A stretch of 10,177 bases of DNA from NS-11 sp036505795. GTDB taxonomy: Bacteria; Nitrospirota; Nitrospiria; Nitrospirales; NS-4. Location of the stretch: assembly GCA_036505795.1 (NCBI GenBank), contig DASXSU010000077.1, positions 1-10,177 of the forward strand. Reading direction: 5' to 3'. The translations under genes and the position numbers were made by a program. Of this stretch, positions 1 through 7,393 are shown piece after piece. Numbering within the stretch: the first letter of the stretch is position 1; every line of letters begins with the position of its first letter. The notes beneath the pieces were generated by a model. That model worked only from the letters and a program-made list of their open reading frames with translations. It did not search any database and was not told the origin of the DNA.

Positions 1-482
1 GCGACATACCCGTTTCCCGCGGAGCGTTGGACTTGGAGTTCGGCCCGCTTTAAGACGCTTTGGGGGGAAAAGCCGAGGCAGAACAGGGGTTCGTTATTGG
101 GAAGCGTGGCGCGTTGGTCAAACGTAAAGACTGCCCCATTCGAAAATCCTCCCGGCACCCGAAGAAGCGCTAAAGCGAGGCTTGGGTGCAGCCATACGTC
201 AGCTGCTGGCTTGGCCTGCGGCGAACCAGAACCGACTCCGTGTGTAACGGTGACACCACTCGGGTTTGTGTTCGGTGTAAACCACTCCTTCCCCGTGAGG
301 ACAAGATCCTGAGCCACGAGGACACCGGTGTGAACGCGACTGTCCCCCTGTACCAGTATGGTCACCATACCGCGCTGCCCTTGACTCTGAGGAGTGCCAA
401 GAATCGCGTGGGCTACATGGCTCTGGAATATCAGAGTGGTAAAAACAAAGAGAGAAATTAGATGGCCGCTATACTTGGTCAT
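1..482 (-). CDS. Secreted trypsin-like (S1-fold) protein, probable pseudoprotease, 3' end outside window
   Basis: An open frame runs from ATG at 482 to the left edge without a stop (160 codons seen). A strong Shine-Dalgarno (AGAGGAGG on the minus strand, about 487-494) sits just upstream and fixes the start. Residues 1-26 form a signal peptide: hydrophobic core LFVFTTLIF, likely cleavage after AHA. The mature part would begin ILGT, like the IVGG of S1 peptidases. Further S1-like signatures are HTGVLVAQDLVLT (51-63), HPSLALALLRV (99-109) and LFCLGFS (about 138-144). In active S1 enzymes the second stretch ends LTAAHC and the third reads DIALL. Here they read LTGKEW and ALALL, so catalytic His becomes Glu66 and catalytic Asp becomes Ala103. 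The GDSGG serine region would lie outside the window. The S1 fold is inferred from motifs. An exported, non-catalytic binding protein is the likeliest reading. It is the same strand as the outer membrane protein 296 bases upstream, but a shared transcript is not shown. Confidence 0.7.
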   Translation of the reverse strand, partial: MTKYSGHLISLFVFTTLIFQSHVAHAILGTPQSQGQRGMVTILVQGDSRVHTGVLVAQDLVLTGKEWFTPNTNPSGVTVTHGVGSGSPQAKPAADVWLHPSLALALLRVPGGFSNGAVFTFDQRATLPNNEPLFCLGFSPQSVLKRAELQVQRSAGNGYV

Positions 483-778
483 GACATCCTCCTCTGGTCA
501 AAAGCCCGGCATGCTTCTCTCTGGCCACGTTTGGCCTTATTGTGAGGAGAGAGAATTCAGTCCATGAAGAAACGCCTGTGTTAAACAGTGAGCATTTGGT
601 ATGCCATGTACGTCCGCGACTGTTGCCGGCCTGTGGCATAGACTTCTTGTAAGGGTTTCCCTGACAAACAGACCGGCTCCAGCCATCTTCCCCGACAGAC
701 GGCATCGTCAAGCATCGTCATGTGCGCCCTAGTCTTGCTTTTTTGGGGCCGCGCCTACCGCAATTCAGGAAGCCGTAT
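483..778. other. Intergenic region between two minus-strand secreted-protein genes
   Basis: This 296-base stretch has no convincing gene. It holds the ribosome binding site of the S1-like gene at its left end. A small inverted repeat (GGCCA-CGTT-TGGCC) lies at 523-536, and a short direct repeat (GCATCGTCA twice) at 702-720. I see no clear rho-independent terminator after the outer membrane protein gene and no good promoter for the S1-like gene. Confidence 0.5.
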
Positions 779-1528
779 CTATTCTTCCCGCTTCTTGAAT
801 AGATTTCTGAGTGTGATCTTCGACTGCCATGGTAACGACACATCGAAGGTGCGGGTGATGCCAACCACCACCCCGTGCGCGTTATACGTTGCGTGAAACC
901 CTTCGGTATCCCCCTGGGTTGCGAACTTGAATCGGGTATGGTTGAACTTCCATTCCGCGAACACACTCCAATGGCTCGCCACAACATAGTTGATACCAAG
1001 CTGGGTGTTGAGCCCGAACCGGTTGCTCGACTGGGACTGTCCCTCCCGATCCATGTGAGCAAAAAACATCGCCGGGCCTATCCCAGCGTATATCTCCATA
1101 TGATCACAAAGCGGATACCGCCCGACGACATTCACGGCCCAGGTCGTCAGACGAGTCCTGGATCCGGCCACATTGGACGAAAACGGTCCGGAGGTCGGCT
1201 CAAAGAAGACCTGCCGTTGCGGCTTGATGTGGGGGTTGGTGTTAAAGACCTCGGACTCCATCCCCAGGATGCCGCTCTTTGAATACATGCCCACCTTGGC
1301 GCCATAAAGGAGCGATTTTTGGAGTTCGAGACTGCTGGCCGTGGTCCCGGGCTCGAAACTGCCACCCACGTTGTCGATGCTCGAGAAGTGGTCTGGAAAC
1401 GATCCGCCAACTTGCCCCGAAAAATATAAGACCTCATCATGGGCAGCCACAGGCAGAGGGTTGATCAGTATTGCGAGGAACCCTCCAAGGCAAAGAAACC
1501 GTCGCGTTCGCCGTACAACTGGAAGCAT
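779..1528 (-). CDS. Outer membrane beta-barrel protein (OmpA/Opa-like porin-fold family)
   Basis: Predicted 249-residue outer membrane protein. I place the start at ATG 1528, not at the first ATG of the open frame (1609). A strong Shine-Dalgarno (GAGGAGG) lies 6 bases upstream, and residues 1-29 then form a classical signal peptide: RR-T-RR, hydrophobic core FLCLGGFLAILI, likely cleavage after VAA. The mature part has the alternating, aromatic- and Gly-rich segments of an eight-stranded OMP_b-brl type barrel, such as YGAKVGMYS, MEIYAGIGPAMFFAHM, LGINYVVASHWSVFAEWKF and HGVVVGITRTF. No OmpA-like peptidoglycan-binding domain is present. Oddly, the presumed last strand (ending GITRTF) is followed by about 20 further residues, several of them basic, whereas many barrels end on a terminal Phe. 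The specific function is unknown: adhesin, small channel and structural protein are all possible. Confidence 0.8.
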   Translation of the reverse strand: MLPVVRRTRRFLCLGGFLAILINPLPVAAHDEVLYFSGQVGGSFPDHFSSIDNVGGSFEPGTTASSLELQKSLLYGAKVGMYSKSGILGMESEVFNTNPHIKPQRQVFFEPTSGPFSSNVAGSRTRLTTWAVNVVGRYPLCDHMEIYAGIGPAMFFAHMDREGQSQSSNRFGLNTQLGINYVVASHWSVFAEWKFNHTRFKFATQGDTEGFHATYNAHGVVVGITRTFDVSLPWQSKITLRNLFKKREE

Positions 1529-1580
1529 GGTGGGCCTCCTCTTTGGTAGGAATAGGGCAGTGGGAAATGCCGGACGGAGG

Positions 1581-1609
1581 AGGCTAGTGGGTCGTGACAG
1601 AATTGTCAA
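1581..1609 (-). promoter_or_regulatory. Candidate sigma-70 promoter of the outer membrane protein gene
   Basis: On the minus strand a perfect TTGACA (1604-1609) is followed after 17 bases by TAGCCT (1581-1586). The -10 matches the consensus at only three of six positions. Transcription would start near 1574 and give a leader of about 46 bases that includes the strong Shine-Dalgarno. The position also supports the 1528 start, because the longer open frame would begin inside the -35 box. Confidence 0.45.
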
Positions 1610-1820
1610 GAACGCAGGCTGAGGAGACAGATAATCACTGTGAAGGGACTGGTTCTGACGTGCCCCCGGAATGTCTGCCCGGCGTCGTCATGGGACGTCA
1701 GCGGAGAATGGTCGTGTCGTCGGCCGCGGGGTAGCCCCCGTGCTGCCTCCAACGCTTGCTCCGCCGCCAGTCGGTATAGTACTCTACGGTGCGATGCACA
1801 TTCAGACGGATTGGCGCTAA

Positions 1821-2141
1821 GTGAGAGTAGGTCGCTGGCAGGCTTGGGTGACGGTGGCTGCCGCAATTGGGATCGGCCTGGTTCTCACGAACATGATCCT
1901 CTTCGAGTGGAACCGAACGCTCCAGGCAGAGGTCAATTCACGGGCCCAGTACATTCAGCAGACGGTGCAACTGGAGGCCCTTCAGCGCGATATCGTCAAC
2001 GCCATTGCCAACCTCTCGGTGCGCAACAAGGATGACGCGCTGAAGTCGATCCTTAGCCAGCAAGGCATTACCATTAACGTAGCGCCTCAGACGACGCCGG
2101 CGCCGCCCGCTCAGACGCCGGCGGGAACAGGCCCGCGATGA
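1821..2141 (+). CDS. Small membrane-anchored helical protein, first of a paralogous pair
   Basis: 106 residues starting with GTG; a TAA in the same frame directly precedes it, so the start cannot lie further upstream without a break. There is no strong Shine-Dalgarno. After a short basic N-terminus (MRVGRWQ) comes one membrane helix (about residues 9-29), so the rest probably faces the periplasm. Residues 30-75 are strongly helical and Gln-rich with a heptad-like hydrophobic pattern, probably a short coiled coil. The protein ends with SQQGITIN and a Pro/Thr/Ala-rich tail. I recognise no named family. The next gene, 7 bases downstream, has the same layout, so the two are probably co-transcribed and may form a complex. 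A start at GTG 1848 is possible but would cut into the membrane helix. Confidence 0.7.
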   Translation: MRVGRWQAWVTVAAAIGIGLVLTNMILFEWNRTLQAEVNSRAQYIQQTVQLEALQRDIVNAIANLSVRNKDDALKSILSQQGITINVAPQTTPAPPAQTPAGTGPR

Positions 2142-2148
2142 GCCGACG

Positions 2149-2505
2149 ATGAATCCCGACGACTCTGGAAGCCGACAGGAGCGTCCGAACCCGTGGGCGG
2201 CGGTCACGCTCATAACGATCGCCATGGTGACATGGTCCGGGTTTCAGACGTACCAGCTCGTGCGCGAGCGGGGGGTGCTGCAGTCCGTGAAGGTTGCGCA
2301 GGAGCCGACGATCGAGCAGGCCAGGAAGCTGCGCACCCAGTTGGAGGTCATCTCCCAGAAAACGCTCGAGCTTGCTCAGCAGGGAAACGCCGGCGCCTCA
2401 CTGATCGTCGAAGAGCTCGCTCGGCGGGGCGTGAGGATCAATCCGAGTCCGCCGCCGGCCACAGCAACCCCCGAAGCCCCGGCAGCCCCCGGTCCCTCCA
2501 AGTAA
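2149..2505 (+). CDS. Small membrane-anchored helical protein, second of a paralogous pair
   Basis: 118 residues from ATG, 7 bases after the preceding stop; no clear Shine-Dalgarno, so translation may be coupled to the gene before. Layout: a polar N-terminus of about 15 residues, one membrane helix (about 17-34, AAVTLITIAMVTWSG and on), a charged helical segment rich in Glu, Gln and Leu (about 35-85), then ARRGVRIN and a Pro/Ala-rich tail. The ARRGVRIN box and tail correspond to SQQGITIN plus tail in the first gene, while the helical segments have diverged. The Pro/Ala tail could span or contact the cell wall, or be a flexible tether; that is inference. No named family was recognised. Confidence 0.75.
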   Translation: MNPDDSGSRQERPNPWAAVTLITIAMVTWSGFQTYQLVRERGVLQSVKVAQEPTIEQARKLRTQLEVISQKTLELAQQGNAGASLIVEELARRGVRINPSPPPATATPEAPAAPGPSK

Positions 2506-2526
2506 TCTCGCACAACCTTCGCAATC

Positions 2527-3909
2527 TCAGTTCCTTTCAGGCAGGCGTGCCGGGAAGTCAATTTGGCCTGCGCTTAATCCATCTCCTGGTCTGATCAATA
2601 GCCACAGCATGCCACCGATAACGGCCACAAACGCCGCAAAGCCCAGAGATACATTCCAGCCGAACTGTTCTGCCAGCCAGGGCGTTAAAGTCGGTGATAT
2701 GGTCCCGCCGATGTTGGCGCCGGTATTCATAACGCCGGACAGCGTGCCCGCGTGGCGAGACGTCAAGTCAATCGTGCTGGCCCAAAAGGCGCCCACCGTG
2801 AAATAGAGAAAGCCCGCCCCCAGCGAGAGCAGAAGAATCGCCAGATGCGGCTCTGCCGCCCACGCGCCGGCAAGAATACATAATCCAGAAATCAGCATTC
2901 CTCCGCCGCCGACATAGGAACGCGCGTGGTTCACGCAGAGGGAGACGGCAAGTCGATCCGTCAGCCAACCGCCGAAGGGACAGAACAGCGCCATTGCAAT
3001 GAAAGGTCCCATCGCGAAGAAGGCTCCGCGCAAGACGTCGAAGCCGCGTACATTGACGAGGTAAAGATAAAACCAGGTCATGTATACATAGGCCACATAA
3101 CCGAGACAGGAGTAGGCAAGCACCAGCCACCAGACGGACGGCGTTCGAAAAAACGCCCCCCAGGGAACCGATTCCCCCTCAGCCGGCCCTGTGCCTTGGC
3201 GGGTTGAGGCTGAAATCACGTCCTTGCCGATGGGTAAAGAAGTCAGAAGTGAACTTCTGATGTCATTGAGCTCGGCTTGATTGACACTTGTGTGCTGTGC
3301 CGGTCGATCCCTGGCGTACCATCCCCAGAGCACTGCAATCAGAATTCCGGCCAATGCCGAGGCGTAAAAGGCAGATTGCCAACCATAGTTCACCATGATC
3401 CACGCAACCGCAGGCGGCGTCAGGGATGCTCCGATCCCGATCCCGCCAATTGAGACCCCCATCCCGAAACCTCGCTCTCGAGGCGGAAACCAGTCCGCCA
3501 CCGTCCGGTTGAAATTGGGTAGCGCTGCGGCTTCACCCACCCCGATCAGGAAACGGACCAGAATGAATGAGCCCAGGACGCCGAACCATTCCGCAGATGG
3601 CAACGTCCCGGCCACTGCCGTGCAGGCGGTGAAGAAGGACCACCAGAGCACTGCGGCTGTCAGCACTTTGCGGCTCCCCCACCGATCACCTAGCCAGCCT
3701 CCCGGAATCTGGAAGAGAGCATATCCCAGCACGAAGGCCGAGAAGACATAGCCCATTTGAAGCTCGTCAAGGCCCAACGCAGGCATCATCTGACGAGCGG
3801 CAACAGAAATATTGACGCGGTCCACATACGTGATGGCGCTGATTAACGTCAGCAGCGCGAGGATTTTGTATCGGATGCGGGTAGGAAACGGCGGGGTTGA
3901 TGCCGGCAT
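2527..3909 (-). CDS. MFS transporter, anion:cation symporter (ACS) type
   Basis: 460-residue inner membrane transporter with about 12 membrane helices in two halves and a polar central loop (about 200-250). Family marks are YVDRVNIS in helix 1 (28-35), the MFS motif A GGWLGDRWGSR (70-80) with a weaker copy GGWLTDR (313-319) in the second half, and the ACS-like stretch LIGVGEAAALPNFNR (121-135) followed by ADWFPPRERG. These resemble the sugar-acid/organic-anion symporters (hexuronate, glucarate, tartrate and similar). The substrate cannot be read from the sequence and no catabolic gene lies beside it. The start is the first ATG of the frame. There is no Shine-Dalgarno, and a perfect TATAAT lies only 11 bases before the ATG, so the mRNA may be nearly leaderless. 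It converges with the small membrane-protein pair with a 21-base gap and no visible terminator between. Confidence 0.88.
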   Translation of the reverse strand: MPASTPPFPTRIRYKILALLTLISAITYVDRVNISVAARQMMPALGLDELQMGYVFSAFVLGYALFQIPGGWLGDRWGSRKVLTAAVLWWSFFTACTAVAGTLPSAEWFGVLGSFILVRFLIGVGEAAALPNFNRTVADWFPPRERGFGMGVSIGGIGIGASLTPPAVAWIMVNYGWQSAFYASALAGILIAVLWGWYARDRPAQHTSVNQAELNDIRSSLLTSLPIGKDVISASTRQGTGPAEGESVPWGAFFRTPSVWWLVLAYSCLGYVAYVYMTWFYLYLVNVRGFDVLRGAFFAMGPFIAMALFCPFGGWLTDRLAVSLCVNHARSYVGGGGMLISGLCILAGAWAAEPHLAILLLSLGAGFLYFTVGAFWASTIDLTSRHAGTLSGVMNTGANIGGTISPTLTPWLAEQFGWNVSLGFAAFVAVIGGMLWLLIRPGDGLSAGQIDFPARLPERN

Positions 3910-3920
3910 GGCCGGGCCGG

Positions 3921-3949
3921 ATTATATCGAGCCGTCATAGTTTTGGATA
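3921..3949 (-). promoter_or_regulatory. Candidate promoter of the MFS gene (near-leaderless)
   Basis: On the minus strand TATAAT (3921-3926, perfect) is preceded after 17 bases by TATCCA (3944-3949, three of six matches to TTGACA). The predicted transcription start is near 3914, about 5 bases before the ATG at 3909. Confidence 0.5.
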
Positions 3950-3972
3950 GACGCTGGTGAATCCTACGCCGG

Positions 3973-4001
3973 TTGGCATTTCATCTCCCGTAAGGTAATA
4001 T
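3973..4001 (+). promoter_or_regulatory. Candidate promoter of the AsmA-like gene (leaderless)
   Basis: TTGGCA (3973-3978, five of six) and TAATAT (3996-4001, four of six) are separated by exactly 17 bases. The predicted start of transcription falls at or within a base or two of the GTG at 4008. The alternative is that TAAGG (3991-3995), inside the spacer, is a Shine-Dalgarno for a longer transcript; its 12-base distance from the GTG is long for that. Confidence 0.5.
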
Positions 4002-4007
4002 CGGTGT

Positions 4008-7000
4008 GTGTCGCGAGTTGGTCGAAAGCTTCTTTGGTGGGCCGTTCTTCCTCTTGCAGCGTTTGGCGCTCTCTGGTTGAGCCTTCCCCTTATTCTTCGC
4101 AGCATTGATTACAAAGCCCTCCTCGTGTGGCAGCTCGAGACCCAGCTGAATCGGAAGGTGGAAATTGGCAACGCCCGGGTCAAGTTCTTTCCACATGTCC
4201 GGATCGCGCTCGAGAACGTCACTGTGCGTGATGCGAGCAGCCCCAGGCCGTTTATGTCCGCGGATCGTCTTTTCGTGGATCTTCGCATCTTTCCCTTGCT
4301 GACTCGAAAGGTGGTGGTTAAGCGGGTGATCATGGATCGCCCCGTGCTGGGCATCACTCGCGGTGCGGACGGTAAACTGAACATCGCCGACCTCTTCACG
4401 TCGGCGCAGGGATCGATGACCGTCCCTATGCTGGGGCAAGAGATTACGATCGTCGAGGGCCGCATGACCTTCACGGAGGAGTTTCAGACAGACGTGATTC
4501 GGACGCTCAGGATCGAGCATTTCAACACGACCATCAAGTCCGGTGCGCGGGAAATCAGCGCGAAGCTGTCCGCCGCGATACCCCACGACAAAGGTGAGTC
4601 CCTGCTCACACTGAATGCAAAGGCCCCACGCGAGGTCACACGGGAGGGCACTCTGGCGGAACGGGGAGAAGGTCGATTGGAGGCCCGAGGCTTAAATCTT
4701 GGTCAACTGGCGCCCTTCCTTGAGACACGGTCGCTGATTGTCGGAGGGCACGGGGTTGTGGATCTCACGACAGCGTTCATATATCAGGCCGGCAAGGAAG
4801 AAGATTCACTGACACTGAAGGATCTTTGGGTCAATGCATCCGGTACGATACTGAGCGGCAGCGCAGTCCTCAACGGAATTCTGTCGAAGCCTGCGGGGTT
4901 CAGTGCGTCCTTGACGACGACCTCCTTCCGCTTGGAATCGCTGCTCAGCAGTCTCCCGGAGAACCTGCTGCGTGATCATGGCCTGGGGTTTTTGAAGACC
5001 AGCGACGTGGGCGGGCCGATCAAAGTGGTATCGCTTCGGATTAGCGGAAACGCGGCGACTCAACAGCCCGTGTCGATACAAGGAGAGGTGGACCTGCTTG
5101 GTGCCCATGCTGTCATCGGCTCCGATCGCGTGCCGCTGTCTGATGTGCGTGGCCTACTGCGATTGGAGACCGATCGCATCACGATCGAGCGGGCGACCGG
5201 CAAGTACGGCGAAGCAGTGGTGACAGCGGGACGCGGCGAGATTACGCACCTGAGCGAAGGGCCGGAACTCTACCTTGCGGTGAAGGGAGCCCTCGCCGCG
5301 CAAGAACTCGCAGCGATTGTCGCGAGAGTCGCGCCAAAAGCCGTGCTCCCGAAAGGATCCGGCGGGCTCATCGGCCTGGCAGGGGAAGCCAGCGCCACCG
5401 TCCTTCTGGCCGGCCCGCTGGCTGATTTGGAGAACCTGCGTGTGGAGTGGGACCTGGAAGCTCGCGACGTCGGCTTTACCGACCCGCGACTGGGGTTTCC
5501 TGTGAGCGGGGTCTTCGGAAGAGTGCATTCTATTGCTCACGGTCTCGCATTCGAGCAAGTGACGGGAGTCGTGGGAAAGGCGACCTTGAGCCTAAACGGA
5601 GATATCCGCTATCCGCCGAAGGAGAAAGTCGTCTACAACTTTATCGCGAGCGGCCGAGGCGACGCGAAGGATTTGTGGGTGATGCTGGGAGGAACCGTGC
5701 CGGAGACCGCGACCCTCCAAGGCGCCACGGCTTATAAGGTGGACCTCTCAGGCCCGGCAGATCAGCTTCGGGCGAGCGGATCGCTGGACTTGACGCAGGT
5801 AGGCCTGGCAGCCGCGGCAGGCTGGGGAAAGCTAGACGGCGTTCCCACCAATCTGGAATTTAGTCTCTTGTTGAATCCCGGACACCGGCTTAAGTTCGAG
5901 CGCGTCGTTCTCGATATTCCGCCGGTACATATATCTGGCCGAGGACAGGTATCTCTGGAAGAAGACAGGAGATTCTCGACCCATTTGCGAGTCGCACCGG
6001 TGGGCTTCCGCGCCTTGCCGAAGGGCTTAGTAGCAAGCACCGTCACGCTGACCGATGGAAGTCTGCAAGCAGACATCAAGCTTGATGGGCAGATGGACAA
6101 CTGGCGAACGGCAAATATCCAAGGACGAGTCTCGATCAAGAATGCGGCGTTCACAATGGAACGGTTCGAGCACTCCATCGAGGACCTCCATCTCGATGTG
6201 GTCTTTCAGGACAGCCGGATCGATGTGGAACGCGCGTCCGTTAAAATCGAAGATAGCCGCATCAGCGGCAAGGGGACGATTCGGGGATGGCGGGGTACGC
6301 CGGTTGTGGAGGTGGTGTTGGAGTCGCCCGGAATGGACTTGGACTTGCTGATCCCCAAGGGAGCGCGGTCGCCCATACGGACCGCGCTTGAGGCGATCAC
6401 CGCCGGCACCAAACTCTCCGGAACGGCGAGTATACGGAACGGCGTCTATAAAGGCATCGATTTCGAAGAGATTGGCGCAAAACTATCCGGGGGGAACAAC
6501 AAGCTCATTGTGGATTCGATTGACGGCACCCTTCCGGTGGGACTTGTAACCGGTCAACTGACAATGGGTCTGCTTCCGGATAAACCCATCGCCTTGGAAA
6601 GTAGCCTTATATTGGATAAAGTGGCGGTGGTGCCGTTCCTTCAGGCCTTTGGCACGAAAAATCCTCCAGTCACGGGGGCCTTAAGCATGAAGGCCAATCT
6701 ACGAGGAGAAACCGGCACCTACAACAGCCTCAATGGCGAAGCCAATATCATTATTGCGAAAGGGTATTTTCAAAGGATGTCGGCGACCTCGAAGATCATC
6801 GGAATTTTGAATTTGCCGACCTTGTTGGCCGGGAAGGTGGATTTTTCGAATAAAGGCATGCCGTTCGACTGCCTCAGCGCAAATGTGGTGGTGAAGAATG
6901 GAATCGCGAAGGTCACTCAGTACGTGGTGGATAGCCCGATAATGAAGATGACTGCGGCCGGTGAGTATGATATTCCCAACAACAGCACGAGCATGGTGGT

Positions 7001-7280
7001 TGCGGTAAGCCCATTGGGATCATACGAGGAGTCTCTGAAAAGTCTGCCGGTATTCGGAAAGCTCTTCATCGGAGATCGGCAGGATCTTGTGACGGCGTTC
7101 TATGAGGTGAAGGGGCCTTTGGAGGATCCGAAGGTACGATTGCTGCCTGGGCGATCCGTCGCCTACGGGGTTGGAGCGCTCGGGGAGATGGCCTTTGACA
7201 TCATGAAGAATGTCTTCTTGCTGCCGAAGGAGCTGATTGCGCCGTCGAAGAAGCCGGCGTCGCCCTGTGCCACTTTTTGA
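4008..7280 (+). CDS. AsmA/YhdP-family envelope protein
   Basis: 1090 residues, starting with GTG. One N-terminal membrane helix (about 8-31) anchors the protein in the inner membrane, and the bulk would lie in the periplasm. Residues about 32-130 carry the AsmA N-terminal pattern (QLETQLNRKVEIG, then FFPHVRIALENVTV and the ADRLFVDLRIFPLL segment). The middle is a long run of beta-rich repeats typical of the family. From about 915 to 1065 is an AsmA/YhdP-like C-terminal region (YFQRMSATSKIIGILNLPTL, later FGKLFIGDRQDLVTAFYEV and EDPKVRLLP). Characterised relatives (TamB, YhdP, YdbH) form long beta-groove bridges implicated in moving phospholipids to the outer membrane. The same role is likely here but is inference. 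The length lies between AsmA (about 600) and TamB/YhdP (about 1260). It is divergent from the MFS gene, and I see no obvious terminator downstream. Confidence 0.88.
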   Translation: MSRVGRKLLWWAVLPLAAFGALWLSLPLILRSIDYKALLVWQLETQLNRKVEIGNARVKFFPHVRIALENVTVRDASSPRPFMSADRLFVDLRIFPLLTRKVVVKRVIMDRPVLGITRGADGKLNIADLFTSAQGSMTVPMLGQEITIVEGRMTFTEEFQTDVIRTLRIEHFNTTIKSGAREISAKLSAAIPHDKGESLLTLNAKAPREVTREGTLAERGEGRLEARGLNLGQLAPFLETRSLIVGGHGVVDLTTAFIYQAGKEEDSLTLKDLWVNASGTILSGSAVLNGILSKPAGFSASLTTTSFRLESLLSSLPENLLRDHGLGFLKTSDVGGPIKVVSLRISGNAATQQPVSIQGEVDLLGAHAVIGSDRVPLSDVRGLLRLETDRITIERATGKYGEAVVTAGRGEITHLSEGPELYLAVKGALAAQELAAIVARVAPKAVLPKGSGGLIGLAGEASATVLLAGPLADLENLRVEWDLEARDVGFTDPRLGFPVSGVFGRVHSIAHGLAFEQVTGVVGKATLSLNGDIRYPPKEKVVYNFIASGRGDAKDLWVMLGGTVPETATLQGATAYKVDLSGPADQLRASGSLDLTQVGLAAAAGWGKLDGVPTNLEFSLLLNPGHRLKFERVVLDIPPVHISGRGQVSLEEDRRFSTHLRVAPVGFRALPKGLVASTVTLTDGSLQADIKLDGQMDNWRTANIQGRVSIKNAAFTMERFEHSIEDLHLDVVFQDSRIDVERASVKIEDSRISGKGTIRGWRGTPVVEVVLESPGMDLDLLIPKGARSPIRTALEAITAGTKLSGTASIRNGVYKGIDFEEIGAKLSGGNNKLIVDSIDGTLPVGLVTGQLTMGLLPDKPIALESSLILDKVAVVPFLQAFGTKNPPVTGALSMKANLRGETGTYNSLNGEANIIIAKGYFQRMSATSKIIGILNLPTLLAGKVDFSNKGMPFDCLSANVVVKNGIAKVTQYVVDSPIMKMTAAGEYDIPNNSTSMVVAVSPLGSYEESLKSLPVFGKLFIGDRQDLVTAFYEVKGPLEDPKVRLLPGRSVAYGVGALGEMAFDIMKNVFLLPKELIAPSKKPASPCATF

Positions 7281-7282
7281 CC

Positions 7283-7298
7283 TATGATACGCTATAAT
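7283..7298 (+). promoter_or_regulatory. Two -10-like boxes upstream of the peptidase/iron-sulfur gene pair
   Basis: TATGAT (7283-7288) and a perfect TATAAT (7293-7298) lie just after the AsmA-like stop. A TTGACC (7277-7282) is too close to serve as -35 for either, and no good -35 is seen at the usual distance. If the TATAAT is used, transcription starts near 7305 with a leader of about 90 bases. Confidence 0.3.
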
Positions 7299-7393
7299 TC
7301 TGAGCTCCACGGTCATCCTGAGTGCAACGAGAAAACCCTATTCATAGGTTCATGGTGATGGTATGGGTCGAGCGGTAGCCGAACGAGGTATGC

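Noticed and set aside
523..583. GGCCA/TGGCC hairpin and a Shine-Dalgarno followed by a plus-strand ATG
   Set aside because: The hairpin stem is only five base pairs without a T-run, and the plus-strand frame ends after six codons (MKKRLC).
469..711. 80-codon minus-strand open frame upstream of the S1-like gene
   Set aside because: It overlaps the start and ribosome binding site of the better supported S1-like gene, has no ATG at its beginning with a Shine-Dalgarno, and its composition shows no domain or signal.
1756..1780. Promoter made of TTGCTC and TATAGT before the first small membrane gene
   Set aside because: The spacing is about 13 bases, too short for sigma-70; the TATAGT box alone is not enough to call a promoter.
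1606..2035. Open frames on both strands between the outer membrane gene and the small membrane pair
   Set aside because: They overlap the supported pair out of frame, are low-complexity Arg/Ser/Pro-rich and have no ribosome binding site.
3981..4586. 201-codon minus-strand frame opposite the start of the AsmA-like gene
   Set aside because: It lies fully antisense to a strongly supported coding frame with clear AsmA family patterns, and its own translation has no recognisable domain.
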